In this document: one piece after another, positions 1-8,859 of the stretch
How positions within the stretch are numbered: the stretch's first letter is position 1
Layout of the letters: every line of letters begins with the position of its first letter
DNA from: Bacteroidota bacterium
GTDB taxonomy: Bacteria > Bacteroidota > Bacteroidia > Chitinophagales > Chitinophagaceae
DNA length: 38,508 nucleotides
Reading direction: 5' to 3'
NCBI GenBank assembly: GCA_018268055.1
Contig: JAFDXF010000046.1
Location: 1 to 38,508, forward strand
The notes under the pieces: model-generated
Databases searched by the model: none
The model's input: the letters and a program-made list of their open reading frames with translations, nothing else
Told to the model about the DNA's origin: nothing
Program-made: the position numbers and the translations under genes

Positions 1-236
1 CAGAGTGACACTGCGCTGTGATATGCTGCGCTCGCTGTGGTTAAAATAAAAAGCGTTTCAAGAAATTGTATTAATAAAATCTCAGCGATCCCAGAGCGAC
101 ACTGCGCTGTGATATGCTGCGCTCGCTGTGGTTAAAATAAAAAGTACTGCAAGAAATTTTGGGGAATAAAAACCACAACGATCCCAGAGCGACACTACGC
201 TGTGATATGCTGCGCTCGCTGTGGTTAAAATAAAAA
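1..236. repeat. Three tandem copies of a 91-93 bp hairpin repeat
   Basis: A conserved unit of about 52 bp lies at 1-52, 92-143 and 185-236. It begins CAGAGYGACACT and ends CGCTGTGGTTAAAATAAAAA. The 39-41 bp between copies is also related (shared CAAGAAATT, AATAAAA and CGATCC), so this is a diverged tandem repeat of period 91 then 93. Each unit can fold: CCAGAGCGA pairs with TCGCTGTGG (one mismatch) and an inner GCGC pairs with GCGC. The array touches the left window edge and may continue. It ends 23 bp before the first gene. Antisense frames through it are open but look like by-products of the repeat. Confidence 0.85.
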
Positions 237-259
237 CATTTGCGGTTAAATAAAGTAAT

Positions 260-1153
260 TTGAAAAATTTCGTTCTCATAGGTGCAGCAGGTTATATTGC
301 TCCCAAGCATTTTAAAGCCATAAAAGAAACAGGGAATAATTTGCTCGCAGCAATGGACCCGCATGATTCTGTAGGAATATTGGATAGCTATTTTCCCAAT
401 GCAGATTTTTTTACAGAGTTTGAACGCTTTGATCGTCATTGTGAAAAATTAAAAAGGCAGGGAACAAAAATTGATTATGTAGTAGTGTGTAGCCCCAATT
501 ATCTGCATGATGCGCATTGCAGGTTTGGATTGCGTTTGGGTGCAGATGTGATTTGCGAAAAGCCGGTAGTATTGAATCCATGGAACTTAGACGCATTAAT
601 AGAAATGGAGCAAGAAACAGGAAAGAAAATTTATCCTATTCTTCAACTGCGTTATCATCCGGATATTATTGCACTGAAAGAAAAAATTGAAAAAGACAAA
701 TCCGGTAAAAAATATAACGTAGCATTAAAATACATAACACCGAGAGGCAAATGGTATCACTATAGTTGGAAAGGAGATGAACATAAAAGTGGAGGACTGA
801 TAACCAATATAGGTATTCATTTTTTTGATTTGTTGTTGTGGATATTTGGTGAGGTGTTAAAAGTAATTGTCCTTGAAAAAAATGACACGAAGATGTCTGG
901 TATTTTGGAATTGCATCAGGCAAGAATTCAATGGCTATTATGTATTGATGCCGATGTATTGCAGATGGAGGATATATCCAAAGTTAAATCGGTAAGAACT
1001 TTGATTGTTGATGGTGTAGAAATTGACTTGGGTAACACATTTGAAAATCTTCATACACTGACTTATAATAATATACTCAACAATTCTGGATTACATTTAG
1101 CAGATGTTGTAAGATCAATAGATCTGGTGTATAATATCCGTAATATAAAATAG
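260..1153 (+). CDS. wlbA: Gfo/Idh/MocA-type UDP-HexNAc-uronate 3-dehydrogenase (WlbA/WbpB-like)
   Basis: This 297 aa protein has an N-terminal Rossmann fold with GAAGYIA at residues 8-14. The family catalytic EKP motif is at 100-102, followed by VVLNPWNLDAL, a run I associate with WlbA/WbpB. Those enzymes oxidise C3 of UDP-N-acetylglucosaminuronate on the way to 2,3-diamino uronic acids such as ManNAc3NAcA. It is slightly short for the family (about 315-350 aa). The start is TTG at 260, because no ATG lies nearby and the Rossmann strand begins at once. No obvious ribosome binding site is seen. The dedicated WbpE-type aminotransferase and WbpI epimerase are not recognised beside it, so the 3-keto product may feed another aminotransferase here. 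The family call is firm; the exact substrate is inferred. Confidence 0.82.
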   Translation: MKNFVLIGAAGYIAPKHFKAIKETGNNLLAAMDPHDSVGILDSYFPNADFFTEFERFDRHCEKLKRQGTKIDYVVVCSPNYLHDAHCRFGLRLGADVICEKPVVLNPWNLDALIEMEQETGKKIYPILQLRYHPDIIALKEKIEKDKSGKKYNVALKYITPRGKWYHYSWKGDEHKSGGLITNIGIHFFDLLLWIFGEVLKVIVLEKNDTKMSGILELHQARIQWLLCIDADVLQMEDISKVKSVRTLIVDGVEIDLGNTFENLHTLTYNNILNNSGLHLADVVRSIDLVYNIRNIK

Positions 1154-1264
1154 TATTCAGCGTTTATGACAGTCTTTTGTTTGTGTGAAAATATTTGTAA
1201 TACATATTTGTTTTCATGCAAGACAGAATATTTAAAAGAAAACTTATAATTTTATACTCATTTT

Positions 1265-1669
1265 ATGAAAATGAACGAACCGTATCTGTTAGAATTTTCC
1301 AAAATAGGCACTTCCAATTTAGGGTACATCTCAGTAGCCGAAAAGCAGAATTTGCCTTTTGAAGTTAAAAGAATATACTGGACATATTACACCCCCGAAG
1401 ATGTGCAACGGGGCGGGCATGCACATTTTGAATTGGAGCAGATATTGGTGGCGGTAGCAGGAAAAATTATTATTAAAGCAGAAATGCCCGGAGGCAACAA
1501 ACAGGAATTTATTTTAGAGAAGCCCAATATTGGATTATACATACCTAAAATGTGCTGGCGAGAAATGCAATATACCCACAATGCCGTACAAATGTGCATT
1601 GCCAGTATGGAGTATACAGAGAGTGATTATATTAGAGAGTATCAAGAATATATAAGAAATAAAAAATAA
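1265..1669 (+). CDS. dTDP-4-keto-6-deoxyglucose 3,4-ketoisomerase (FdtA/QdtA family cupin)
   Basis: A 134 aa single-domain cupin of the WxcM-like/FdtA family, which moves the keto group of dTDP-4-keto-6-deoxyglucose from C4 to C3. The signature RGGHAH at residues 49-54 supplies the two family histidines (H52, H54) and is followed by the ELEQILVAVAGK strand. Length matches single-domain FdtA/QdtA proteins (about 135-140 aa). FdtA gives the galacto product (towards Fuc3N) and QdtA the gluco product (towards Qui3N); I cannot tell these apart by eye. Two genes downstream lies a 3-aminotransferase and between them an N-formyltransferase, so the set fits dTDP-Qui3NFo or dTDP-Fuc3NFo synthesis. The ATG at 1265 has no clear Shine-Dalgarno sequence. 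Confidence 0.85.
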   Translation: MKMNEPYLLEFSKIGTSNLGYISVAEKQNLPFEVKRIYWTYYTPEDVQRGGHAHFELEQILVAVAGKIIIKAEMPGGNKQEFILEKPNIGLYIPKMCWREMQYTHNAVQMCIASMEYTESDYIREYQEYIRNKK

Positions 1670-1670
1670 A

Positions 1671-2885
1671 TTGGTGGCAAATAAAATTTGTATAGCGGGG
1701 AAGAATAATATTGCTGTTGCTATTACTGAACATCTTTTAACTACATTTCCTAATATTGAAATTTTATTTATCTCAAATAAATCTGATACTGGAGAGAATG
1801 GCTTCCAACGCTCATTTAAATTATTTTGTAATGTAAATAGGATTAGAGAGGTTACTTTGAAAGATGTTTACTCAGAGTCAGACTTAATATTCTTAAGCTT
1901 GGAATTCGACACAATAATTAATCCTTCATTGTTTTTAACTTCAGAGTTATTTAATATCCATTTTTCATTACTTCCTGAATATAAAGGGATGTACACTTCT
2001 GCATTACCAATTCTAGAGGGGAAGTTTTACTCTGGAGTGACTTTACACAAAATTGATGAAGGAATTGATACGGGTGATATTATTGCACAAACTAAATTTG
2101 AAATAGATGACGAGATGACGGCAGAACAGTTATATGGATTATATGTTGATTATGGAGCGGTTTTAATAAAAGAGAACTTAAGTGATATCTTAAACAATAG
2201 TTATATAGCAGAAAGACAGCAAAAAGCGTTATCTAGTTATAATTCAAAGAAGAGAATAGACTATAATAACTTATCAATTAACCACAATGCAACAGCATTC
2301 CAGATTAAAAGACAGATAAATGCATTTGTCTTTGCAACATACCAACTTCCCATAGTTAAGGGCTACTCTGTTTATAAATCGAAAATTCTTGACGAACGAA
2401 GTAAAACAAAACCCGGTGAAATAATCACAAGTACACCATTTTTTATTGACATAAGTACAATTGATTATAATCTAAGAATATATAAAGATTTACGAAAAGA
2501 ATTGTTTGAGATAGCACAGAATGGAGAAATTGAACGATTAAAATTATTTATAGAACAGGATTATGATTTGAAACAAAAATCTGAACGAGGTTGGGATATC
2601 GCAATAGTAGGTGCGTATAACGATCAATTTGGTTTTTTGAAATTCCTCATAGAAGAGCTTTCATGGAATGTCAATTCAACAAATTACAATGGCACAACTT
2701 TAGCAATGTATTTAATGACTAGAGTATCACAAGGAGTGAATAGTGATTATTTTGAGACTTTTATTAGGAAGGCAGATATAGATTTAAGTATTAGAGATTA
2801 TAATCAATGTAATTTATTAGACTACGCCATGCGTTATAATTTAAAAGATTCTCTAATTGAATTAATAAGAAAATATTCTAAATGA
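1671..2885 (+). CDS. qdtF: Sugar N-formyltransferase with C-terminal ankyrin-repeat domain (QdtF-like)
   Basis: A 404 aa two-part protein. Residues 1-270 are a formyl_trans_N-type fold with the N-H-D catalytic set: N95 and H97 in [13 protein letters not shown], and D133 in GIDTGDII. Residues about 275-404 look like ankyrin repeats ([18 protein letters not shown], then a block ending [16 protein letters not shown], then [14 protein letters not shown]). This architecture is known from QdtF of Providencia alcalifaciens, which uses N10-formyl-tetrahydrofolate to formylate dTDP-Qui3N and whose ankyrin part binds substrate. The neighbouring ketoisomerase and aminotransferase support that role. The start is TTG 1671 or GTG 1674, immediately after the upstream stop. 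The stop overlaps the next ATG in ATGA. The gene looks more AT-rich than its neighbours. Fuc3N is an alternative substrate. Confidence 0.85.
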   Translation: MVANKICIAGKNNIAVAITEHLLTTFPNIEILFISNKSDTGENGFQRSFKLFCNVNRIREVTLKDVYSESDLIFLSLEFDTIINPSLFLTSELFNIHFSLLPEYKGMYTSALPILEGKFYSGVTLHKIDEGIDTGDIIAQTKFEIDDEMTAEQLYGLYVDYGAVLIKENLSDILNNSYIAERQQKALSSYNSKKRIDYNNLSINHNATAFQIKRQINAFVFATYQLPIVKGYSVYKSKILDERSKTKPGEIITSTPFFIDISTIDYNLRIYKDLRKELFEIAQNGEIERLKLFIEQDYDLKQKSERGWDIAIVGAYNDQFGFLKFLIEELSWNVNSTNYNGTTLAMYLMTRVSQGVNSDYFETFIRKADIDLSIRDYNQCNLLDYAMRYNLKDSLIELIRKYSK

Positions 2886-3985
2886 TTAAGTTCTTAGACC
2901 TTCAAAAAATTAATTTTCTTCATCAGCAAGAGATAGAGGAAAGAATACTAAACACCTTTCGCAGTGGGTGGTATTTGCTGGGCAATGAAGTAAAAAACTT
3001 TGAACAAAACTTAGCACAATACATTGGTGTAAAAAATGCTATTGGCGTGGCTAACGGCTTAGATGCTCTAAGATTAATTTTTAGAGCTTACATAGAATTA
3101 AGCGTTATGCAAAAAGGCGATGAAGTGCTGGTGCCGGCAAATACTTACATTGCCTCTATTTTAGCATTAAGCGATAATGGATTAGTGCCGGTACTGGTAG
3201 AACCGGATATAAATACCTACAATATTGACATTACAAAAATTGAAGAAAAGATTACTTCAAAAACCAAAGCTATATTGATAGTTCATCTTTATGGACGAGT
3301 TGTTTTTTCTGAATCACTAAGGACTTTAGCTCAAAAATATAATTTGAAAATAGTAGAAGATAATGCGCAGGCAATTGGGGCTACATGGCAAGGTATAAAA
3401 TCAGGTAACTTGGGCGATGCCGCAGGGTTTAGTTTTTACCCCGGCAAAAACTTAGGAGCTTTAGGAGATGCTGGCGCTGTAACGACAAATGATGATGTTC
3501 TGGCAGAGTGCATTAGAGCTTTAGCAAATTATGGTTCTAAACAGAAATATGTAAATATTTATAAGGGACTGAACTCTCGTTTAGACGAAATACAAGCGGC
3601 AGTATTAGATGTTAAGCTAAAATACATTGATGCAGAGAACGAACAAAGAAGACAAATTGCACACCGTTACATTCAGGAAATTAAGAATGAAAAAATTATT
3701 TTACCGCAATTACCTTTTAATACAGCGGAGCACGTTTGGCATTTATTTGTTATCAGAACAGCAAATAGAGATAGATTACAAAGCAATCTGGCCGATAATT
3801 CTATTCAAACACTAATTCATTATCCTATCCCCCCTCATTTGCAAGAGTCATATAAAGAACTTGGCTTTGAAAAAACATCTTTCACAATTTCGGAAGATAT
3901 TGCAAATACTTGTTTAAGCTTACCCATTTGGCCTGGGATGGATTCTCAACATGTAACATCTGTTATTGAAGCCTTGAATAATTAA
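2882..3985 (+). CDS. PLP-dependent sugar 3-aminotransferase (DegT/DnrJ/EryC1/StrS family, FdtB/QdtB-like)
   Basis: A 367 aa fold-type I aminotransferase that forms 3-amino sugars on dTDP-3-keto-6-deoxyhexose. The N-terminus (MIKFLDL, then [14 protein letters not shown]) and [10 protein letters not shown] are typical of the VioA/DesV/FdtB/QdtB group. The cofactor aspartate region is VEDNAQ (158-163) and the Schiff-base lysine is K189 in [14 protein letters not shown]. It starts within the stop of the formyltransferase gene (ATGA overlap), so the two are probably translationally coupled. With the ketoisomerase this completes the 3-amino-3,6-dideoxyhexose route from dTDP-4-keto-6-deoxyglucose. 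The earlier RmlA and RmlB steps are not in the window. It could also serve the 3-keto product of the WlbA-like enzyme, which would be unusual for this subgroup. Confidence 0.85.
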   Translation: MIKFLDLQKINFLHQQEIEERILNTFRSGWYLLGNEVKNFEQNLAQYIGVKNAIGVANGLDALRLIFRAYIELSVMQKGDEVLVPANTYIASILALSDNGLVPVLVEPDINTYNIDITKIEEKITSKTKAILIVHLYGRVVFSESLRTLAQKYNLKIVEDNAQAIGATWQGIKSGNLGDAAGFSFYPGKNLGALGDAGAVTTNDDVLAECIRALANYGSKQKYVNIYKGLNSRLDEIQAAVLDVKLKYIDAENEQRRQIAHRYIQEIKNEKIILPQLPFNTAEHVWHLFVIRTANRDRLQSNLADNSIQTLIHYPIPPHLQESYKELGFEKTSFTISEDIANTCLSLPIWPGMDSQHVTSVIEALNN

Positions 3986-4077
3986 TCTTGAATTTTTAGA
4001 ATAATTATTAAAAAGATGAATAGCAGACACTAAGCGGTAAGCTATACTAATGTTTCTTTAGTTGGACATTTTTTACT

Positions 4078-4110
4078 TAGCCATTTCTTTTTACGGAAAA
4101 GGAATGGCTA
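4078..4110. terminator. 14-bp stem-loop after the aminotransferase gene
   Basis: TAGCCATTTCTTTT (4078-4091) pairs with AAAAGGAATGGCTA (4097-4110) around a 5-nt TACGG loop, with a single T-G wobble. It lies in the 206 bp gap between the 3-aminotransferase and the flippase. There is no clean U-tract after it; TATACTATGAAA follows. It may be a bidirectional or atypical terminator, or an mRNA-stabilising hairpin. Nothing else is recognised in the gap. Confidence 0.5.
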
Positions 4111-4191
4111 TACTATGAAATATTATATTGACATGAAAAGTTCTTTTAAATATTTAGAAGGGTTAAATAAGATAGAAACAGAAAACTGTTT

Positions 4192-5661
4192 TTGAAAAGC
4201 GAAAAAACATACGGAAACATACTAAAATCCATAATGATTACCGGTGGTTCCCAAGTATTAATAGTATTAGCCGGTATTGTTCGGACAAAAGTATTGGCAG
4301 TAGTATTAGGGCCAATAGGTATCGGTATAGCATCGATCTATCAGTTGATTATTGACTTATCGAAAAGTATAACAGGTTTAGGAATCAATGTCAGTTCTGT
4401 TAAAAATATTGCACAAGCCGCAGCATCAGATGATTCTTATAAGCTTTCCAAGGTATTCTTTATAGTGAAGAGATGGACATTGTTCACAGGGTTGCTCGGA
4501 ATGATTTTGTGCATTGTTTTTGCAAAATCAATAAGCAAATATGCTTTTGGTACTGCTGACTTTACGAATGGTATCATCATTGTATCTATTTCTATCTTAC
4601 TTATGCAAATAGCTAATGGAAGGTTGTCATTGCTTCAGGGTCTTAGAAAGATCAAAGATTTAGCGAAAGTTAATTTTTTTATTGCGATTATAAGCCTGAT
4701 TCTAACTATACCACTTTATTTATTTCTAAAAGAGGATGGAATTGTTCCATCGTTTATTATAATAGCGGTTGTAACATTAACATTATCTTTTTTATATACC
4801 AGAAGGGTTGAACTATCAAAAGTGAGATTATCGTTTAACCAAACTTTTTCAGAAGGAAAAGAGATGGTACGTCTCGGTTTTTTTACAGTCGCTTCAAGCT
4901 TTCTGGAACTTGCAACAATGTATATTGTCAGAGGGTTCATTGTTCAACGTGGAAGTGTTGATGAAATGGGTCAGTTTATTGCAGCTTGGTCTATATCAAC
5001 TACCTATTTATCGCTAATTCTGACAGCGATGGGTGCGGATTATTTCCCGTCTATTAGCGCAAAGGCAGAAAAAAGCGACGAATTAAGAAAAACCTTTAAT
5101 GAGCAAGTACATATTTCCTTATTAATTATCTCTCCTGTGATTATTGGTTTAATGACATTTGTAAATACAATTGTTCACATTTTGTATTCAACAGCATTTA
5201 TTCAAACTCCTGTGATATTGTATTGGCAGTTGGCAGGCGATTTTTTTAAAGTGCTTGTTTGGCTATCAATGTTTATATTATTGGCAAAGGGGAAGGGGTT
5301 ACTTTATTTTATATTAAGCCTGATATGGAGTGCTGCATATATAATTGGCAATATTATAGGTTGGAAATGGGTTGGTTTGGACATTACAGGCATTGCTTTT
5401 ATGATAGCGTATATAATCGCTGCAATATCTTCTTTTGTTGTTATTTGGAGATTTGAAGGAATCACATTCGATAAGCGATCATTAAGTTATATTTTTTTCT
5501 ACTTGATTGTTATAGCGGCATCACTATTGGCTCAATTATATTTAGATAAGACAATGGCAGTGATTGTTGGGGTGTCTTGTTTGATTGGTTCAGTTCTATT
5601 TTCTATCATAAACTTAAAATCTTTAATCAATTTGAAGGCCTTTTTAAATTTTAGGAGTTAA
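4192..5661 (+). CDS. wzx: O-antigen/polysaccharide flippase (Wzx, MOP superfamily)
   Basis: A 489 aa polytopic inner-membrane protein with roughly 12-14 hydrophobic segments along its length. It opens with KSIMITGGSQVLIVLAGIVRTKVLAVVLGPIGIGI, the usual first-helix pattern of bacterial O-antigen translocases, shown here in part (the key run is residues 14-34). Such proteins flip the undecaprenyl-PP-linked repeat unit to the periplasmic face. The start is TTG at 4192, giving MKSEKTYGN; no in-frame ATG is well placed. It is the first gene of the long assembly block and is followed 10 bp later by a glycosyltransferase. The substrate cannot be read from sequence. Confidence 0.88.
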   Translation: MKSEKTYGNILKSIMITGGSQVLIVLAGIVRTKVLAVVLGPIGIGIASIYQLIIDLSKSITGLGINVSSVKNIAQAAASDDSYKLSKVFFIVKRWTLFTGLLGMILCIVFAKSISKYAFGTADFTNGIIIVSISILLMQIANGRLSLLQGLRKIKDLAKVNFFIAIISLILTIPLYLFLKEDGIVPSFIIIAVVTLTLSFLYTRRVELSKVRLSFNQTFSEGKEMVRLGFFTVASSFLELATMYIVRGFIVQRGSVDEMGQFIAAWSISTTYLSLILTAMGADYFPSISAKAEKSDELRKTFNEQVHISLLIISPVIIGLMTFVNTIVHILYSTAFIQTPVILYWQLAGDFFKVLVWLSMFILLAKGKGLLYFILSLIWSAAYIIGNIIGWKWVGLDITGIAFMIAYIIAAISSFVVIWRFEGITFDKRSLSYIFFYLIVIAASLLAQLYLDKTMAVIVGVSCLIGSVLFSIINLKSLINLKAFLNFRS

Positions 5662-5671
5662 TGCTCAAAGT

Positions 5672-6550
5672 ATGGAAACGCAATCAAAAAATAACGAAAA
5701 GCAAGTAGTTGTCTCTGTAATTAGTTTTTGTTATAATACAGGGTCAAGATTTATTAACACTTTGGAGTCCATACGTACTCAGTCTTATCAAGATATAGAG
5801 CATATTATAATTGATGATGGCTCAACAGACGATTCTGTTGAACATATCAAAAACTGGATTGGCAAACATAATTATAAGTGCAAATTAATTGTAAATGAAA
5901 AGAACAGGGGGATTTGCACTACGGCGAATATAGCAATGCGAGAGGTAAGTGGAAAATATATATCACTTATTGGCGATGATATTATGCTTCCTGATAAAAT
6001 AAAAGATGACGTACTGTTTATGGAGCAGCATCAGGAGTTTGGATTCTGCCATTCCAACATAAGAATATTTTATGAAAATGGGAATGACGGACCATTGCTA
6101 AAACCACATCATTCAGAGAATTTTTTTTATGATTTTATAAGGTGGAAAAATTTTATTTATACACCAACGATATTTTATAGAAAAGAAGTATTTGAAAAAG
6201 TTGGCCTTTATGATGAGGACTTATCTTTTGAAGACATGGATATGATTTTGAGAATTTCTTATGAATATAAAGTAGGCTACAGAGACGAGGAGACAGTTAA
6301 ATATTATCGTCCGGTAATTGGCTATTCAGAAAAACGAAGCTTGTTGATGAAGCGTGATTTATTTAAGATTTTAGCGAAATGGAATTTCTTGAAGAACTAT
6401 CAATATATTATAGCAAGATGGAACTTGGCATTATTTTACAATACTTCTTCACTTAATAAGAAACTTGCATTAAAATACTTGCCCAAAGCAATACGGTTTT
6501 TCTATGATAAAAGATTTATGCGTGCTGTTTTTAATATGGTATTTAAGTAA
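5672..6550 (+). CDS. Family 2 glycosyltransferase
   Basis: A 292 aa cytoplasmic GT-A glycosyltransferase. VSVISFCYNTGSRFINTLESI (in the first 35 residues) is the GT2 opening; IIDDGSTDDS (46-55) is the nucleotide-binding motif; the metal-binding acidic triad is LIGDD (99-103). A later acidic stretch, YDEDLSFEDMDM, is where the catalytic base usually lies. There is no transmembrane segment. It probably adds one sugar to the lipid-linked repeat unit. Donor and linkage are unknown. It sits 10 bp after the flippase gene and 42 bp before a GT4 gene. Confidence 0.88.
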   Translation: METQSKNNEKQVVVSVISFCYNTGSRFINTLESIRTQSYQDIEHIIIDDGSTDDSVEHIKNWIGKHNYKCKLIVNEKNRGICTTANIAMREVSGKYISLIGDDIMLPDKIKDDVLFMEQHQEFGFCHSNIRIFYENGNDGPLLKPHHSENFFYDFIRWKNFIYTPTIFYRKEVFEKVGLYDEDLSFEDMDMILRISYEYKVGYRDEETVKYYRPVIGYSEKRSLLMKRDLFKILAKWNFLKNYQYIIARWNLALFYNTSSLNKKLALKYLPKAIRFFYDKRFMRAVFNMVFK

Positions 6551-6592
6551 GCTTATTGTCAATCATAGACACTACACTCTAGTAACATTTAA

Positions 6593-7726
6593 ATGAAAAA
6601 AATTTTACTTTATTACCCGCCCAATTATCGATCTGTTGTAATCGAGACAATTTGCACAGTCTTGATTGAAGAAGGGCATGAGGTAATAATTCTAGCTTTA
6701 TCGGATAGAGGCCCCATTCATAGTGAGTTAGAAAAAAAGGGGATTAAAATCAATAATTATACTATTTCTCGTAAGCCTTCTTGGAAGTTTTTTTTGAAGC
6801 AAAGTAGAAACTTAAAGCGAATTTGTAAGAGAGAAAAAATTGATTTTGTCTGGAGTCATCTTCAAGAAGCCATATTACCATCACTTTTGGCACTGCCGTT
6901 TTTAAATGCCAAAGTCATAGCCTTTCGTCATCATGCCGAGTCTGAATTTTATGCAGAGCTTGGAAATAAGTTTGAATTAAGGAGAAATAAAAAGGAGCAA
7001 ATGATTGACAAAGTAATAAATAGATTTGCAAAAAAAATTATTATTCCATCTTCAGGTGTATGGCGCAGTATGGAAAAATATGAACACTGCAATATGAAAA
7101 AGGTAAAACTAATTCCATATATCTACGATTTTTCAAAATATCAAAAGCCTGAGGATGAAAAAGTAAAAGCATTAAGGCAGCAATATCCGTGTAATCTGAT
7201 GTTGATCATGGTGAGCCGTATGGTTGCTACCAAACAGCATTTACCTGTTTTTGAAGTAGTCAACAAAATGATTAAAGAAGGGCTTTCAATAAAAATGTTG
7301 GTAATGGATGATGGGCCATTAAAACCTCAGTTAGAGCAGTATGTTTTAGAAAATAATTTAGAAGATAAAATAATATTTACCGGTTTTCGCCAGGATTTTG
7401 TGAATTATATGGCTGCATCTGATTTATTGATACATCCTTCACTTACTGAAGCGAGCAATAATGTAGTGAAGGAAATGGGTTTGTTACAAAAAGCAGTAGC
7501 AGTTTGTAAAAGTGTTGGAGATTTTGACGATTATATCAAAGAGGGAGAGAATGGATATTTCTTAGATCCTGAAAATCTGGAGCGTTCCATTGAACAAGTA
7601 ATTAGAGAAGCATATACAAATCCTGAAAGATTAAAAATGGTTGGTGCCGCTCTAAAAGATTCTGTATTAAAATATTTTAGCGATACGCCCGAAAATAGGA
7701 AACCTTATCTTGAGTTATTGCAGTAG
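6593..7726 (+). CDS. Family 4 glycosyltransferase (GT-B)
   Basis: A 377 aa retaining GT-B glycosyltransferase. The N-terminal acceptor domain begins KKILLYYPPNYRSVV. The C-terminal donor domain contains VSRMVATKQHL (207-217), FTGFRQDFVNYMAASDLLIHPS (about 262-283) and the EX7E motif E286-E294 in EASNNVVKE. It is presumably one of the repeat-unit assembly enzymes on the cytoplasmic face. The next coding gene begins 197 bp later, and an 81 bp hairpin sits in that gap. Donor and acceptor are not deducible. Confidence 0.87.
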   Translation: MKKILLYYPPNYRSVVIETICTVLIEEGHEVIILALSDRGPIHSELEKKGIKINNYTISRKPSWKFFLKQSRNLKRICKREKIDFVWSHLQEAILPSLLALPFLNAKVIAFRHHAESEFYAELGNKFELRRNKKEQMIDKVINRFAKKIIIPSSGVWRSMEKYEHCNMKKVKLIPYIYDFSKYQKPEDEKVKALRQQYPCNLMLIMVSRMVATKQHLPVFEVVNKMIKEGLSIKMLVMDDGPLKPQLEQYVLENNLEDKIIFTGFRQDFVNYMAASDLLIHPSLTEASNNVVKEMGLLQKAVAVCKSVGDFDDYIKEGENGYFLDPENLERSIEQVIREAYTNPERLKMVGAALKDSVLKYFSDTPENRKPYLELLQ

Positions 7727-7838
7727 CATTTGCGTAAGATTACGATTTTGTTTTTGAAAAATACGAATATAGCATTGTGGAAACACCCGATTTGTATGAT
7801 AATAGTAGATAAATTGGCCATTCAGTTTCTTTTGTTTT

Positions 7839-7919
7839 ATAGTTTTACGGAGTTAAAAATCCAATATCCGATCAATTTGTGTTGCAAATTGAATCGGGGT
7901 TTTAAATCTGTAAAACTAT
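7839..7919. repeat. 81-bp nested inverted repeat / long hairpin
   Basis: Outer arms ATAGTTTTAC (7839-7848) and GTAAAACTAT (7910-7919) are perfect. Middle segments TTAAAA...CC and GGTTTTAA continue the stem. Inner arms CCGATCAATTTG (7868-7879) and CAAATTGAATCGG (7885-7897) differ by one bulged base around a TGTTG loop. The element lies in the 197 bp gap and ends 4 bp before the next ATG, so a transcript would carry a large hairpin in its leader. Confidence 0.8.
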
Positions 7920-7923
7920 TGTC

Positions 7924-8820
7924 ATGTACGAAAAACCCGGACTTGTTTCCATCATCATACCTGCTTATAATGCAGCAAATTTTATTGGAGAAACCATTCA
8001 ATCCATATTACAACAATCTTATACAAACTTTGAGTTGATTATTATCAATGATGGATCAAGCGATAATACAATTGATGTTTGTAATTTATTTTCGGATAAA
8101 AGAATTCTTTTGATCAACCAAATAAATACAGGGGTTGCGACTGCTAGAAATAATGGAATGAACCTTGCAAAAGGAGAATATATTGTCTTTTTTGATGCAG
8201 ATGATTTAATGACTACTGATTTTTTGAAGGTACGTATAGAGGTTTTATCCATCAATGATAGAGCAGGTTTTGCGGGTGGGGTTGTAGAAACTTTTCCGAT
8301 AAAAGCAACTACCAAAAATGCAGTAGCCAATGACCCTGAAAAAGAAATTTTGTTTTTTGACAGCAATGCATCTACTGTACCTTCAAATTACATTTTTCGG
8401 AAGTGTGTTTTAGCTGAAAATAAAATAGTTTTTAATACAGCTTTAAATAGTACTGCTGACCGGTTTTTTATATTGGAAGTGTCAAAGCATATTAAAGGTT
8501 TGTGTCTTCAAACAGAAAAAGGTAAACTGCTTTATAGATATACTAATCAAAGTATGTCCAATTTGGTTTCGACCAAATTGATAATAGATAATGAAAAGTT
8601 TTATTACGAGTTAAAACGAAAAAACTTATTGCCCAAAAAGAATCTTAGCCGATTCCGCAGTTTATATTTTCTTTCCTTAGCCAAAGGGTTTGGTATGGTA
8701 CATTCTTGGAAATCAGTTGCAAAATATATAATCAAATCTTTCATTAATCATCCATTTCTTTTTTTACAAGATATGGGCAAAACGATAAAAAGGCATACAA
8801 CCAAGCCTTTAGAAGCATAA
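7924..8820 (+). CDS. Family 2 glycosyltransferase
   Basis: A 298 aa GT-A glycosyltransferase. It begins with PGLVSIIIPAYNAANFIGET (residues 5-24), has IINDGSSDNT at 40-49 and the metal-binding FFDADD at 89-94. The second half is lysine-rich and less conserved, with no membrane segment. The start at ATG 7924 is set by the GT2 motif; an earlier overlapping reading frame that starts near 7730 has no domain and is not believed. The leader carries the 81-bp hairpin ending at 7919, so its expression may be modulated. A methyltransferase gene follows after 39 bp. Confidence 0.87.
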   Translation: MYEKPGLVSIIIPAYNAANFIGETIQSILQQSYTNFELIIINDGSSDNTIDVCNLFSDKRILLINQINTGVATARNNGMNLAKGEYIVFFDADDLMTTDFLKVRIEVLSINDRAGFAGGVVETFPIKATTKNAVANDPEKEILFFDSNASTVPSNYIFRKCVLAENKIVFNTALNSTADRFFILEVSKHIKGLCLQTEKGKLLYRYTNQSMSNLVSTKLIIDNEKFYYELKRKNLLPKKNLSRFRSLYFLSLAKGFGMVHSWKSVAKYIIKSFINHPFLFLQDMGKTIKRHTTKPLEA

Positions 8821-8859
8821 ATTTGCATTTTATTACACATTATAAAATATTTATTCCTT

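Noticed and set aside
1..236. Possible CRISPR array (regular repeats with about 40-bp spacers)
   Set aside because: The repeats are 52 bp, the intervals resemble each other, only three copies exist and no cas gene is present.
71..439. Minus-strand frames through the left repeats
   Set aside because: They repeat the same peptide because the DNA repeats and they run into wlbA; no independent sign of coding.
7730..8038. Open frame of 102 codons before the GT2 gene
   Set aside because: It overlaps the GT2 coding start by over 100 bp in another frame, runs through the 81-bp hairpin and shows no domain.
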